The notes under the pieces: model-generated
The model's input: only the letters and a program-made list of their open reading frames with translations
Told to the model about the DNA's origin: nothing
The model's database searches: none
Shown: positions 52,572 to 61,862 of the stretch, in pieces
Layout: every line of letters begins with the position of its first letter
How positions within the stretch are numbered: position 1 is the stretch's first letter
Translations under genes and position numbers: made by a program
Source: Roseinatronobacter bogoriensis DSM 18756
GTDB lineage: Bacteria > Pseudomonadota > Alphaproteobacteria > Rhodobacterales > Rhodobacteraceae
Assembly (NCBI RefSeq): GCF_004366635.1
Contig: NZ_SORN01000007.1
Coordinates: forward strand, 119,537 to 183,536
DNA length: 64,000 bases
Direction: 5' to 3'

Positions 52572-53373
52572 TCAGGTTTTGGGTGTTGCCTGACGCGCCT
52601 TGCTTTGTCCTAGGCGGTAGCTTTCGCCATTCATCTCAAGGATGTTGACGTGGTGGGTAAGTCGATCGAGCAGCGCGCCGGTCAGGCGTTCTGATCCAAA
52701 GGTCTCGGTCCATTCGTCGAATGGCAAGTTGCTGGTGATCAGTGTGGAGCCGCGCTCATAGCGTTGGGAGATCAGTTCAAACAGAAGCTCGGCGCCGGTT
52801 TTGCTCAGCGGCACAAAGCCCAGCTCGTCGATGATCAGCAGCTTGTAACCGATCATCTGCTTTTGAAGCCGCAACAGTCTGCGTTCATCTCGGGCTTCCA
52901 TTAGTTCGTGAACCAGCGCTGCGGCGGTGATGAAGCCTACAGACAGGCCTTTCTGGCATGCTGACAGGCCAAGGCCCAAAGCGACATGGGTCTTGCCGGT
53001 GCCGGAAGGTCCGAGAGCGATGACATTTTCGCGTCGCTCAATCCATTCGCAGCGCGCCAGTTCCAGCACCTGCATCTTGTTCAAGGCCGGGATCGCCTTG
53101 AACTCGAAGCTGTCCAGGCTTTTGACGGCGGGGAAGTGAGCCATGAAGCCGCCATTGGTTCAAGGCCATGGCGAACGCTGCCTTGATGCGCCGTTCGATC
53201 ATCCGCCGTTCACGGTCGATCATTTCCAATTCGACCAGACGAGCGAGGAACTGAACATGATCCTGTCCCTCTGTGGCGCATTGCCGAGCGAGCTTGCCAT
53301 ATTCTCGCAACACAGTTGGCAGACGGAGAGATTTGAGCCGATGCTCCAGCAGGATTTGTGGCGCTTGCGTCAT
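52572..53373 (-). pseudogene. istB: IS21-type helper ATPase IstB, frameshifted
   Basis: Two frames together cover a normal IstB. The first (53373 down to about 53180) encodes the N-terminal RLVELEMIDRERRMIERRIK part. The second (to 52572) has the ATPase core: Walker A ALGPSGTGKTH, Walker B LLIIDELGFVPL and a GSTLITSNLPFDEW segment. A 43-bp repeat at 53136-53178 separates them and shifts the frame, so full-length IstB cannot be made unless re-initiation occurs at 53144. Its first ATG overlaps the istA stop by 4 bp as usual for IS21. Confidence 0.85.
53136..53178 (+). repeat. 43-bp inverted repeat, copy inside istB
   Basis: The plus strand here begins GTGAGCCATGA and ends CCATGGCGAACGC. An inverted near-copy is at 54799-54842. 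The two differ only in a 4-base block (AGCC against GTGC) and at one further spot (G against CA). It interrupts the istB reading frame. Confidence 0.75.
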
Positions 53374-54842
53374 GCCGCTTTCCCCCGCTTCATCAGTGAC
53401 ATGTAGCTGGCCGCACGCGTCGTTCCAACGTTGGCGCGCGGCAGATACGGATAGACATCCAGATCCAGTTTAGGCGGCCGTTTCTCGACCTGGCACAAGA
53501 CAAGATGCTTGATGGCATCAAACCCGATCGCGCCCATGCGCAGCGCGTTTTTTACGGCGACATTCAGGTCGGCCATCTCGAACGTCTCCAACAACCGCAA
53601 AACCTGCACATACTCGCGCCGACCAGCCTTGATCATCCGGGCTTCCATCAAGCGGCGTAGAGTATCAAATTCCTCTGGCAGTGCCCATTCCACCAACGGG
53701 GCCGCCTGATCCAGAGCGCCGGTCTTTTGCTCAAGCAGCGGCAGATAGTGAACGGGATCAAAGACCATATCCTCTCGGTCCCAGCATCGGGGGTGGCGGG
53801 CGATCACATCACCGCCACAGCCGATGACCACCTGATCGACATAGCCGCGCACCCAGACATTGCGGTGCCCATAGGCAACCGGCACCGAGTAATCGTTGGT
53901 TTTGTAACGCACCATGGACTGCGAATCCACTTGGCCGGTCGCCTGATCACAGGCGTCAAATGAAGACGTGGGAAGTTCCATCATGGCATCGAGGTCGCGG
54001 ATCAGACGTTGCCCAATGCTCTCGCTATGGCCGCGCAAGACATCACCCTGGCGCTTGCGGCACTGCTCTTCCAGCCAGAGATTGAACGCCTCCCATGTCG
54101 CAAAATGAGGGATGGGCACCATGAAGTTGCGCCGGGCATATCCGACCAGACCCTCAACAGCGCCTTTATCGTTGCCCTTCCCCGGACGTCCATAGCGATC
54201 ATGGATAAAGTAATGCGACAGGAATCCGCTGAACAGCTTGGTCCGCTTGCGCGATCCGTCCTGCAGGATCTTCGCGACAAGGCACCTGTCATTGTCGTAG
54301 AGAACTGACAGCGGGACACGGCCAAAGAAGGCGAAGGCGTGGACATGGCCATCAACCCAAGCCTCAGAGACTGCTGCTGGATAAGCGCGCACAAAGCAGG
54401 CATCGCTGTAAGGCAGATCCAGCGCGAAGAAATGCGCCTTCTGCTCAACCCCGCCGATCACAACCATGGCTTCGCCGAAATCCGCTTGGGCATGGCCAGG
54501 GGCATGAGCCAATGGCACAAACATCTCGCGATTGCGCCGCCCATGTTCGCGGACATAGTTCTTGACCGTTGTGTAGCCGCCTTGAAACTGGTGCTCGCAG
54601 CAAAGCCGTTCAAAAATACGCTTGGCGGTGTGGCGCTGCTTGCGGGGACGGTTGAGATCGTCTTGCAGCCATTGATCAATGAAGCCGGTGAAGCCATCGA
54701 GCTTGGGCCGCTTGATATCCGCCGTTCGCTGATAGCCAGGCGGAACCGAAAACATCATCATCTTCTTTACGCTTGCACGCGAAATCCCGAAATAGCTCGC
54801 GTTCGCCATGGTGCTTGAACCAATGGCGCACTCATGGCTCAC
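53370..54842 (-). pseudogene. istA: IS21-type transposase IstA with disrupted 5' end
   Basis: A frame of 490 codons with the IS21 transposase core: GHAQADFGEAMV (first Asp), PLSVLYDNDRCL (second Asp) and KGAVEGLVGYARRNF (Glu). The 5' region is altered: the usual N-terminal helix-turn-helix start is cut off before GISRASVKKM and replaced by a translated copy of the 43-bp repeat (54799-54842). A protein could start at ATG 54842 or 54809, but the first DNA-binding helix would be wrong. Activity is doubtful. Confidence 0.8.
54799..54842 (-). repeat. 43-bp inverted repeat, copy at the istA 5' end
   Basis: Inverse of the copy at 53136-53178. The common core on both strands is GCCATTGGTTCAAG. It replaces the normal 5' part of istA. 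Confidence 0.75.
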
Positions 54843-55015
54843 CCCGTTCGCTCATGCCGCCCCGACGCGCAAGGCGGACCTTCCTGTAAAGTTCCACGCT
54901 GAAAATACCCCCGCCCTTCCTGCATCCAGAAAGGGCCAAAGTGGCAAAGTTTTACTCTACCCGCAGCAGGACTATCCCGCCGCTTCCGTGGATCACTTTT
55001 GCATTGCCGTTCTCA

Positions 55016-55409
55016 GGACGGTCAGACTCTCCAAATGCTGCGCAGCTGCATTCCCCAATGCCGTCGCTCAGCCTGCCCAATATGCAGGCCAACCGAGTAA
55101 TCCTCGCATTGAGACGGCTTGAACTGCGGCTGGCGGCGAAGAACTAGAGGTTCTCGGAGTATCGGTCATACGCATGTGCTCAGACCTAGTGCATAGGCGA
55201 ATCGAATGACCGTTCTCCGACCCAGAAAATCAATGATGCCGCAACTTCGATCAGACTTTGCACAGATGCCGCGACCGGCGGGTAACCTCTCACGGGCTTG
55301 GATGGGACGCCAACACCCTTGATCCGATCTACACGCCACAGCCGCCGAACATGCGACCGCCAGCAGGGACCACTTGACCGGCCGCCCGGCACCCCAACCA
55401 TACCCCACC
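55016..55409. other. Unassigned stretch between IS21 and traG remnant
   Basis: Short frames on both strands have no clear domain. The plus frame ending at 55147 (SLPNMQANRVILALRRLELR) could be the end of a lost gene. The last hundred bases before traG may be the end of an upstream transfer gene, as is usual in such loci. Confidence 0.3.
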
Positions 55410-55690
55410 ATGACCGCCACGAAAACCCTCTGGGGCCAGATCCTGGCCGTAGCCCTCATCGTGCTCATCACGACCTAGGGCGCAAAGCGGTCTGGCCTGG
55501 CGGCTGGGGTTTCAGGCGCAGCTGGGCCCGGCGTGCTTTGATATGTGGGGCCTGCCTGTCTACCCGCCGCCCGCCTTCTTCTGGTGGTGGTATTTCTTCG
55601 ACGCCTATGCCCGGCGCATCTTCTGGGAAGAGGCGGCCATCGCGGCCTCGGGCGTGTTAATCTCGATCGCGGTGGCCATCACCATGCGCG
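55410..55690 (+). pseudogene. traG: traG conjugal-transfer coupling protein N-terminal remnant
   Basis: From the ATG at 55410 the reading MTATKTLWGQILAVALIVLI matches the TraG N-terminus, then an in-frame TAG occurs at 55476-55478 where a Trp codon is expected. A shift of frame near 55487 restores WRLGFQAQLGPACFDMWGLP and PPPAFFWWWYFFDAYARRIF, also TraG. Similarity fades at about 55690. TraG is the VirD4-type coupling ATPase of Ti-plasmid-like conjugation, so this is a broken conjugation locus. The next gene on the other strand ends 70 bp later. Confidence 0.85.
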
Positions 55691-55760
55691 ATCGCCTGAA
55701 CCTGTCGCTGCCGGTCGAGATGATCGGCCGGATCGGCGGCTGGTTCATTCTCGCGATCCG

Positions 55761-57104
55761 TCAGAACATCGCATCCGGCAGGATCAGCGCAAAGCCTGGG
55801 AACTGAAGCAGCAACCACAAGATCACCACGTCAGCCGCCAGGAATGCGAGCACACCTTTGAATATTGCCTCCAGCGGCACGGCCTTTCCGACAACGCTTT
55901 TGATGACAAACACATTCAGACCGATCGGGGGCGTAATCAATCCGATCTCCAGCAACTTGATCACAACAATCCCGAACCAGATCAAGCTCATATCCATTGA
56001 CTCGATCAGAGGTACAGTCAGCGGGATGGTCAAAAGGATGATGCCGATAGGGTCCAGAAATGTACCCAGGACGATATAGAGCAACACGATCGCCGCCATG
56101 ATAACGAAGACCGAAAGATCTGCGGCTTCAACCCAGTTCAGCAGCGCCGCAGTAACCCCAGTCAATGCAACGAAAGACAGCAGCATCTTGGCCGCAATTG
56201 CAATCGCGAAAACCACAGCAGTCTGATAAGCGCTCTCTCTTAGTGCATCAATGAACCCGGCCCATGTCAGCCTGCGCGTAAGCACGCCCAACAAAACGGC
56301 CACCACAACCGCCACCGCCGCTGCCTCGGTTGGCGTAAAGATGCCGAAATAAATGCCCCCGATGATAAGGAAGAACAAAATGAAGAACGGCCAGGCACGA
56401 CGAAGCGCCGCCATCCGTTCGGCTGTGCTTGGGCGAAACGGATCGGCAGGTGCCGCCTCGGGGTGCAATCTGACCCAGATCCAGACTACGCCCAGATAGG
56501 CAATCACCGTTGCAACCCCCGGCAACAATCCGGCGAGAAACAGCTTACTGACCGATTGCTCGGTAAAGATACCATAAAGAACCAGCAGCAACGATGGTGG
56601 GATCAGAGAACCAAGCGTGCCGCCCGCTGCCACGCAAGACGCCGCCAGGGATTTGGAATAGCCGAACTTGAGCATCTCCGGCACCGCGATCCGCCCCATC
56701 GCCGCCGCACAGGCAACGGATGTGCCGGTGATGGCAGAAAAGCCGCCACATCCCATGACAGACGCCATCGCCAGGTTCCCCGGCACCGCCGGCAACCAGA
56801 GCCTGATTGCATAGAACAAATCAGTCGTGAAGCCAGCCCTATGGGCAATATGGCCCATCGCAATGAATAACGGCGCCATTACAAGCGGATAGGCGTGCAA
56901 AAAGGAATAAGGGTCTGATGCGAGAAAGGCAAACAAGGGGCGCATCGCCCGCTCTGGGAAAAAGCCGCCGCTTGCTGGCATTGCGAAGTAAAGGAAGATA
57001 CCCCCGACCGCTGCTGCACCAAGCGCAAAGGCGACCGGAACCCGCAAAAACAACAAGACGAGGGCGGCACTCATTCCCAGAGCGCCTAGCAAGACCGGAT
57101 CCAT
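55761..57104 (-). CDS. dctM: TRAP transporter large permease (DctM)
   Basis: A 447-residue membrane protein with about twelve helices, of the DctM type. Marks are a GGFSAITGTSVACAAAMGRI segment near 125, GTLGSLIPPSLLLVLYGIFT near 160 and ETESMDMSLIWF-like end regions. It is the transport channel of the TRAP system. It ends at the traG remnant, so the operon lies directly beside conjugation debris. The normal length argues against truncation. Confidence 0.92.
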   Translation of the reverse strand: MDPVLLGALGMSAALVLLFLRVPVAFALGAAAVGGIFLYFAMPASGGFFPERAMRPLFAFLASDPYSFLHAYPLVMAPLFIAMGHIAHRAGFTTDLFYAIRLWLPAVPGNLAMASVMGCGGFSAITGTSVACAAAMGRIAVPEMLKFGYSKSLAASCVAAGGTLGSLIPPSLLLVLYGIFTEQSVSKLFLAGLLPGVATVIAYLGVVWIWVRLHPEAAPADPFRPSTAERMAALRRAWPFFILFFLIIGGIYFGIFTPTEAAAVAVVVAVLLGVLTRRLTWAGFIDALRESAYQTAVVFAIAIAAKMLLSFVALTGVTAALLNWVEAADLSVFVIMAAIVLLYIVLGTFLDPIGIILLTIPLTVPLIESMDMSLIWFGIVVIKLLEIGLITPPIGLNVFVIKSVVGKAVPLEAIFKGVLAFLAADVVILWLLLQFPGFALILPDAMF

Positions 57105-57168
57105 GTTTTCTCCTTGAGACGCCGCACCCGAAACTTCGGGTCAGCACGAAGCCGCCGACGGCTCTGTT

Positions 57169-57750
57169 TCAGAGTTTTTTCAAGCCAACCAACCGCATCG
57201 CATCTTCTGCGAAGTTCAATACCAGTCTCAGGCTGAACAGCGCCAGACCCGCGACAAAGAACGCCTTGGCCGGCCACTGCGGAATGCGCAACACACCTTC
57301 GTAGAAACGCCCAGTCGCCCAGTCACGCCCGAGAATGTTCCACGCGCTCCACGCGATAAGACCGAAGATCACCAGCCCGACAAGGTTTGCAAACATGTTC
57401 AGCACCAAAATCCCGCGCGGTGGCAGAAAGTTCGTGAACACTTCAACCTCGATATGTCCCCGGCGGGCCGCGACATAAGCCAAAGGCAGAGCAACGATGA
57501 TCGGCATCATGTTTTCTGCAAGGACAACATTGTCAGGGATGGAGCGACCCAGGAAGGTTCGCCCAAAGACCGAGAGGAATATCACGCTGGAGGCAAAAGT
57601 GATTGCGAGCATCGAAAGCACGAGTGCAGCGCTTTCGACAAGGTGCAGCCCACGGTCAAGAAAGCTGGCACCATCGGGGCGACGATGCGCAATCGCATCG
57701 CCGTCTTCAAACGCCTTGTCATCGTCCGGAGGCTGCTTATCCGTGCTCAC
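57169..57750 (-). CDS. dctQ: TRAP transporter small permease (DctQ)
   Basis: A 193-residue protein with a charged N-terminal tail (about 1-28) and four helices. The VLAENMMPIIVALPLAYVAA and RGHIEVEVFTNFLP segments are typical of DctQ. It starts 3 bp after dctP and leaves a 64-bp gap to dctM. It works as a complex with the large permease. Confidence 0.9.
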   Translation of the reverse strand: MSTDKQPPDDDKAFEDGDAIAHRRPDGASFLDRGLHLVESAALVLSMLAITFASSVIFLSVFGRTFLGRSIPDNVVLAENMMPIIVALPLAYVAARRGHIEVEVFTNFLPPRGILVLNMFANLVGLVIFGLIAWSAWNILGRDWATGRFYEGVLRIPQWPAKAFFVAGLALFSLRLVLNFAEDAMRLVGLKKL

Positions 57751-57753
57751 GAG

Positions 57754-58812
57754 TTACTCCCAGGGATAGCCATTGGACGCGCGTTCGCTCTCATACCGTT
57801 CCTGTGCCATGTTGAAATGGTCCAGAATCCCTGCTCCGTCCAGACCTTTGGCACTCACCGCAGACAACCATGCATCGGTCAGCGCATCGCCCTGGCTATA
57901 GACCACGTCCATTACTTCCGAAGGAGGCGTAGAGATTTCAACAGTGTGGCCATCCAGACCAGAGCCCAACTCTTCCTTCATCTGGCCGTCAAGTTCCAAC
58001 AGGGCACGGGCCAGATAATCGGTTGTGTCGCGACCGACTTCGCGCATCAGCGCCTGATGTTCTGCCGACAAGCCGTCCCAGATATCGCGGTTGATCACGC
58101 CGACCAGACCAAGCATCTGCCCATAGTTCAACTCAACCATATGACCCGCGACTTCATGCAAACGGTATGCAGTAACGTTTGACCAGTAGACCTGACTGCA
58201 ATCCATCAACCCGCTATCAAGCGCCTGATAGACTTCGATTGCCGGGAAAGACACGATTTCAGCACCGAGGGCCGTGAAAGCCTCGATGTAGGGACCAACC
58301 GCTCTGATGCGCTTGCCCTGAAAATCCTCCACAGCGTTGATGGGTTCGCGGCAGATAAGCTGCACCGGCCCGGTGTTGAACTGCATCAGATACGTGGCGT
58401 CATGGCCTGCGAATTCCTGAACCAAAGCCTCGTTTTCTGTTGCGACCTCATAGATCGCGCGCATTGCGACCCAGGCGTCGGCTGAACCGATTGGCAAATC
58501 CCCGACTTCGTAGAGATGAAGCATCTGCGGCTCCCAGGATGGAACAAAAGTTCCGGCATCAACAAAGCCCGATGCAACGGCCCGCATCACATCGCGCCCG
58601 CTGACCAAGGCACCGCCCCATGTCAGATCAAAACGGATCTCGCCGCCCGACCGCTCTTCGATCTGTTGTGCAAAATGCTTGATCGCATCCGCACGCACCC
58701 CACGGTCAGGCCCGTATTCGGCATACCTGATTACCGTATTCGCCTGTACTGCGCCCGCAAGCACAGTGGATGCCGCAAGCATCGCAAGCAGTCCTGTTTT
58801 GTGTTTTGTCAT
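57754..58812 (-). CDS. dctP: TRAP transporter substrate-binding protein (DctP)
   Basis: A 352-residue periplasmic protein with a signal peptide (MTKHKTGLLAMLAASTVLAG, cleavage after VQA near 24). DctP features are IKHFAQQIEERSGGEIRFDL near 45, KRIRAVGPYIEAF near 170 and GLMDCSQVYWSN near 205, where the arginine in IRAVG normally binds the substrate carboxylate. The ligand should therefore be an organic acid. It follows the ligase gene by 71 bp. Confidence 0.9.
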   Translation of the reverse strand: MTKHKTGLLAMLAASTVLAGAVQANTVIRYAEYGPDRGVRADAIKHFAQQIEERSGGEIRFDLTWGGALVSGRDVMRAVASGFVDAGTFVPSWEPQMLHLYEVGDLPIGSADAWVAMRAIYEVATENEALVQEFAGHDATYLMQFNTGPVQLICREPINAVEDFQGKRIRAVGPYIEAFTALGAEIVSFPAIEVYQALDSGLMDCSQVYWSNVTAYRLHEVAGHMVELNYGQMLGLVGVINRDIWDGLSAEHQALMREVGRDTTDYLARALLELDGQMKEELGSGLDGHTVEISTPPSEVMDVVYSQGDALTDAWLSAVSAKGLDGAGILDHFNMAQERYESERASNGYPWE

Positions 58813-58883
58813 CTTGTTCGTCCTCCCTTGGTAGTTGGTTTGTATTCAGCGATACCGGGCGTCGGCCACAGCTTCGCCCCCCC

Positions 58884-60185
58884 TCATCCCGCCGCCCGGA
58901 TCAGTTTCGATTTGTATTCACTGCGCGGCAACGCCCCGAATGGCACCAGCTCAACGCGGGTGCGGACGATCAGGGCAGCCCGGATCGCGGCTTCGATCTG
59001 CTCGGCCAAACCTTCGGTCGCGGTATTGCCCTCTGCCAGTTCCACCTGCACGGGCAAGGGCGGCTCTTGTTTCACTCCGGCTGATCCCGGCGTGATCAGG
59101 ATCACGCCCGACACCGAAGGCATGAAACGGCTGACCACTTCGCGCAGCGCGGTCGGAAATACATTCACGCCACGAACGATCAGCATGTCATCCGTACGCC
59201 CGATGCAGCGGACACGCGGCGTGGAACGACCGCAAGCACATGTCGATGCCTGAACCTCGACATGATCTCGGCTGCGAAACCGCAGCAATGGGGCGGCTTG
59301 TTGTTTGAGATGAGTATAGACCAACTCGCCGCGCGCGCCGTCTTCAAATGGGATCGCACGACCTGTTTCCGGGTCGATCAATTCCACATGAACAATGCCA
59401 CCGCCGTTGAAATGCATGCCTGTCTGATGGCTGCACTCGCCCCAAAGCGATACTGCAATGTCACCTATTCCCATTGCTTCGGTTACTTTCGCACCCCATG
59501 CGGCCTCTAACTGAGCGCGCATCTGCGGCTCGCCGCCGCCCGGTTCTCCAGCTACCATGATCCGCTTTACACTTGACCCGGGCAGATCCATCCCGCGCGC
59601 GCCCCCCCATTCGGCCAAATGCAACGCATAGGACGGGGTTACGACAAGTGCAGCGGGTTGCAACATCGCAACCGCCGCCATCAGGCGTTCAGTATTTCCG
59701 GTCCCAACCGGGATATGACACAGCCCCAACCGGTCGAACGCCCCAAGTGCAGCACCTGCAACAAATGGTCCGGCATTGTAGCTTGTAACTACCCGGTCAC
59801 CTGCCTGCACACCCGACGCAGAATAGCTGCGCGCAGAGATTGTCACCCAGTTTTCAATATCGGTGGATGTCAGTGGAATGAAGCTGGGCGCGCCAGTTGT
59901 GCCCGAGGTGGAGTATATCCGCGCGATGTCGCTTTTGGCACATGCGAGATGAGCGCCAATCGGGTTCCCTGCGGTGCGCGTTGCACGCAGATCATCTTTT
60001 TCCGTGAACGGCAACTGAGCGATATCAGCTAAGCCCCCGACGGCTTCAGCGGCATTGAAACCCGCAGCCTTCAACTTGTCACGATAGAACGAAGAGTTCG
60101 CAAACAAGTAGCCGATCTGCGCCCGGTAAGCCTGATCATCAGCCTTTGTCAGGACGGTTGTGCCTTTGTGTGCGTCGAGCATCAT
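58884..60185 (-). CDS. AMP-forming CoA ligase (phenylacetate-CoA ligase/PaaK-like)
   Basis: A 433-residue adenylate-forming enzyme of the PaaK type. The core motif is YSTSGTTGAPSFIPLTSTD near 91, followed by the GDIAVSLWGEC region and RFRSRD near 305, with a C-terminal domain containing RGVNVFPTALREVV near 345. It converts a carboxylic acid to its CoA ester using ATP. Overlaps the citryl-CoA lyase-like gene by 4 bp, which suggests that the CoA ester is handed to that enzyme. PaaK relatives usually prefer aromatic acids, but the TRAP partner and lyase suggest another organic acid. Confidence 0.88.
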   Translation of the reverse strand: MMLDAHKGTTVLTKADDQAYRAQIGYLFANSSFYRDKLKAAGFNAAEAVGGLADIAQLPFTEKDDLRATRTAGNPIGAHLACAKSDIARIYSTSGTTGAPSFIPLTSTDIENWVTISARSYSASGVQAGDRVVTSYNAGPFVAGAALGAFDRLGLCHIPVGTGNTERLMAAVAMLQPAALVVTPSYALHLAEWGGARGMDLPGSSVKRIMVAGEPGGGEPQMRAQLEAAWGAKVTEAMGIGDIAVSLWGECSHQTGMHFNGGGIVHVELIDPETGRAIPFEDGARGELVYTHLKQQAAPLLRFRSRDHVEVQASTCACGRSTPRVRCIGRTDDMLIVRGVNVFPTALREVVSRFMPSVSGVILITPGSAGVKQEPPLPVQVELAEGNTATEGLAEQIEAAIRAALIVRTRVELVPFGALPRSEYKSKLIRAAG

Positions 60186-60976
60186 GCTCCAGCCTCCTGT
60201 TCGGGGAAATAGGTGATCGCTTCTTCCGCCTTGGCTGCCATCAGAAAGCCAATCGGATACCGCTGCTCTTCGGCCAGATGCCCAAGCAAGCCTGCAGTGC
60301 GGGCAAGCAAGGGGATAGCCTTGATCATGCTCGCCGGAAAGTCGAGATCCAGCAGCACAGCCGCGATGCCCATCGACACGTTCATGGTCAATGGCTTACC
60401 CCATGCGGTGTCCGCCGCCGTCGAAATCGCCGACGCAAGGGCGCAATGTGTTGCCGACACACCCTGATCGCGGGCCAAGGTCATGATCCGCTCGGTGCGC
60501 GGATCCTTAGGGCGATGTAGCGGATGGCCAAAACCCGCAAGCTTGCCCCCTGCCTGTCGCGTGGTCATTGCGATGTCCCGCGCAACCGCGTCTATGTCTT
60601 CGCCTGCGTCGACGCGCGCCTTTGCTTTCACCAGCAAGCCACCTGCCAGTTCTGCCGCACCCAGTATCACCGTGCCGCATCCCAATATTCCAGCCGCCAG
60701 AGCGCCCTGAAGCGAGTCCGGTCCTGCCGCGTAGGTCATCCGTGCGGCCTGTGCATTTGGGGTAAGTCCGTGCTCAGCGATCGAGATCAGCAATACATCC
60801 AGAAAGAACCTCTGCTGCTCAGTCGGCAAATGGCCCGCAACCGACAAGAAGAAGAAATCAGTAAAGCTGCGATGCCCCATAAGATCATCGCACAAATCAT
60901 GCCCTCGCACCGTTATCGACGCAGCATCCGCCGTACAGATGCTGGTGCGCGCTGCGCCAGCTTTACCAATCATCAT
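60182..60976 (-). CDS. Citrate synthase-like citryl-CoA lyase-type protein
   Basis: A 264-residue protein of the citrate synthase fold, shorter than true citrate synthase (about 380-430) and similar to citryl-CoA lyase. TSICTADAASITVRGHDLCD starts the family region, FGHPLHRPKDPRT near 160 contains the catalytic His, and MNVSMGIAAVLLDLDFP lies near 215. ATG 60976 is chosen because a GGGGG ribosome binding site lies about 8 bases upstream; a TTG start at 61012 is possible. Citryl-CoA lyase cleaves citryl-CoA to acetyl-CoA and oxaloacetate. Here a related 3-hydroxyacyl-CoA is the likely substrate. Confidence 0.8.
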   Translation of the reverse strand: MMIGKAGAARTSICTADAASITVRGHDLCDDLMGHRSFTDFFFLSVAGHLPTEQQRFFLDVLLISIAEHGLTPNAQAARMTYAAGPDSLQGALAAGILGCGTVILGAAELAGGLLVKAKARVDAGEDIDAVARDIAMTTRQAGGKLAGFGHPLHRPKDPRTERIMTLARDQGVSATHCALASAISTAADTAWGKPLTMNVSMGIAAVLLDLDFPASMIKAIPLLARTAGLLGHLAEEQRYPIGFLMAAKAEEAITYFPEQEAGA

Positions 60977-61025
60977 GCAGACAGCCCCCCAAAACTCTTT
61001 GGTGTCCTTCAATCATGTCGGACGA

Positions 61026-61062
61026 TATTGTAGGACAATACTGACTAATCCATTCTTGTCAA
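61026..61062 (-). promoter_or_regulatory. Promoter and GntR-type operator between the lyase and GntR genes
   Basis: TATTGT-AGG-ACAATA (61026-61040) is a perfect inverted repeat centred in the divergent gap, 50 bp from each start. On the minus strand -35 TTGACA (61057-61062), a 16-base spacer and -10 TATTGT (61035-61040) overlap it. It is a good operator for the FCD-GntR product encoded next to it. Confidence 0.75.
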
Positions 61063-61090
61063 CCTTGCATTTTCTGGCTAGCGTCATGTC

Positions 61091-61777
61091 ATGATAGTAA
61101 CGAAGCCAGATCATCAGAATGGGCGCCGCCTGAGCGCTGTGGAGCAGGTCGTGAATGCCCTGTTCCACGGCCTTATCAACAACCGCTTTTCCCCGGGTCA
61201 GCGCCTCATCGAGTCAGACCTGACGGCAGAGTTTGGTGTTAGTCGCGGCACATTGCGCGATGCCTTCCGGCAGCTTGCGGCGGATGGCCTCGTCGAGTTG
61301 GTTCCAAACCGTGGAGCGATCGTACGCCGTCTTTCAGCGACTGACATGACAGAGCTTTTTCAGATCCGAACAGAACTGGAAGGCCTAGCCGCGCGTCTGG
61401 CTGCATCGCGAATGCATGATCCAGAGATCAGACGCACCTTCGAAGCCGCCATAGAGCCGATCTGGAGCGACGAACCAAGGCTCCACATCACACGCTACAT
61501 AGATGAAAATACACGATTCCATGAAGCGATCCTTGAGGCCAGCGGCAATCGGCATCTGGCAATTGTCAGCCGTCAGTTTCAGTTGCCGGTGATTATGGGA
61601 CAGGTCGGCGGCTTGTTGACCCCCGACACAATCGACAACTCCATCAGCGAACATCGCGCATTGTCTGAAGCAATCATTGCACAAGACCCAGAGGCAGCAG
61701 AGCGCATTATGAAGCAGCATCTCGCGCGCGCTCGAGATTTGACGCTGACACCGACTTCAACGCATACGGCGATCTGA
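61091..61777 (+). CDS. FCD-domain GntR-family regulator of the TRAP operon
   Basis: A 228-residue GntR regulator. The N-terminal helix-turn-helix covers about 15-80 (ESDLTAEFGVSRGTLRDAF). The FCD domain follows (about 85-220) with NTRFHEAILEASGNRHL and ISEHRALSEAI, giving the His/Asp ligand set of this class. It is divergent from the ligase-lyase-TRAP genes and is expected to repress them in the absence of an organic-acid ligand. An unrelated tctA remnant follows it. Confidence 0.88.
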   Translation: MIVTKPDHQNGRRLSAVEQVVNALFHGLINNRFSPGQRLIESDLTAEFGVSRGTLRDAFRQLAADGLVELVPNRGAIVRRLSATDMTELFQIRTELEGLAARLAASRMHDPEIRRTFEAAIEPIWSDEPRLHITRYIDENTRFHEAILEASGNRHLAIVSRQFQLPVIMGQVGGLLTPDTIDNSISEHRALSEAIIAQDPEAAERIMKQHLARARDLTLTPTSTHTAI

Positions 61778-61862
61778 GCCCCCTAGACCTAGCCTACAGG
61801 ACGCCGTGTTCAACAGCAACTCAGACCCCATTGACCAATGACGGGACGCGGGCCGAACGGCC

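Larger units (their letters stand above)
52400..55015 (-). mobile_element. IS21-family insertion sequence
   Basis: About 2.6 kb bounded by related terminal repeats: TGTCAACGGCAAAGCAAAAG at 52400 and, inverted at 54994-55015, TGAGAACGGCAATGCAAAAG. It carries istA and istB genes in the usual order on the minus strand. Both genes are affected by an inserted 43-bp repeat (53136-53178 and 54799-54842), and the flanks at either end do not match, so I saw no target duplication. Confidence 0.8.

Noticed and set aside
52572..53144. IstB as an intact 190-residue protein
   Set aside because: The normal N-terminal part lies in another frame upstream and a 43-bp repeat separates them, so the gene is interrupted.
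60182..60976. Full citrate synthase
   Set aside because: The protein is more than 100 residues too short and matches the citryl-CoA lyase branch; the citrate synthase large domain is incomplete.
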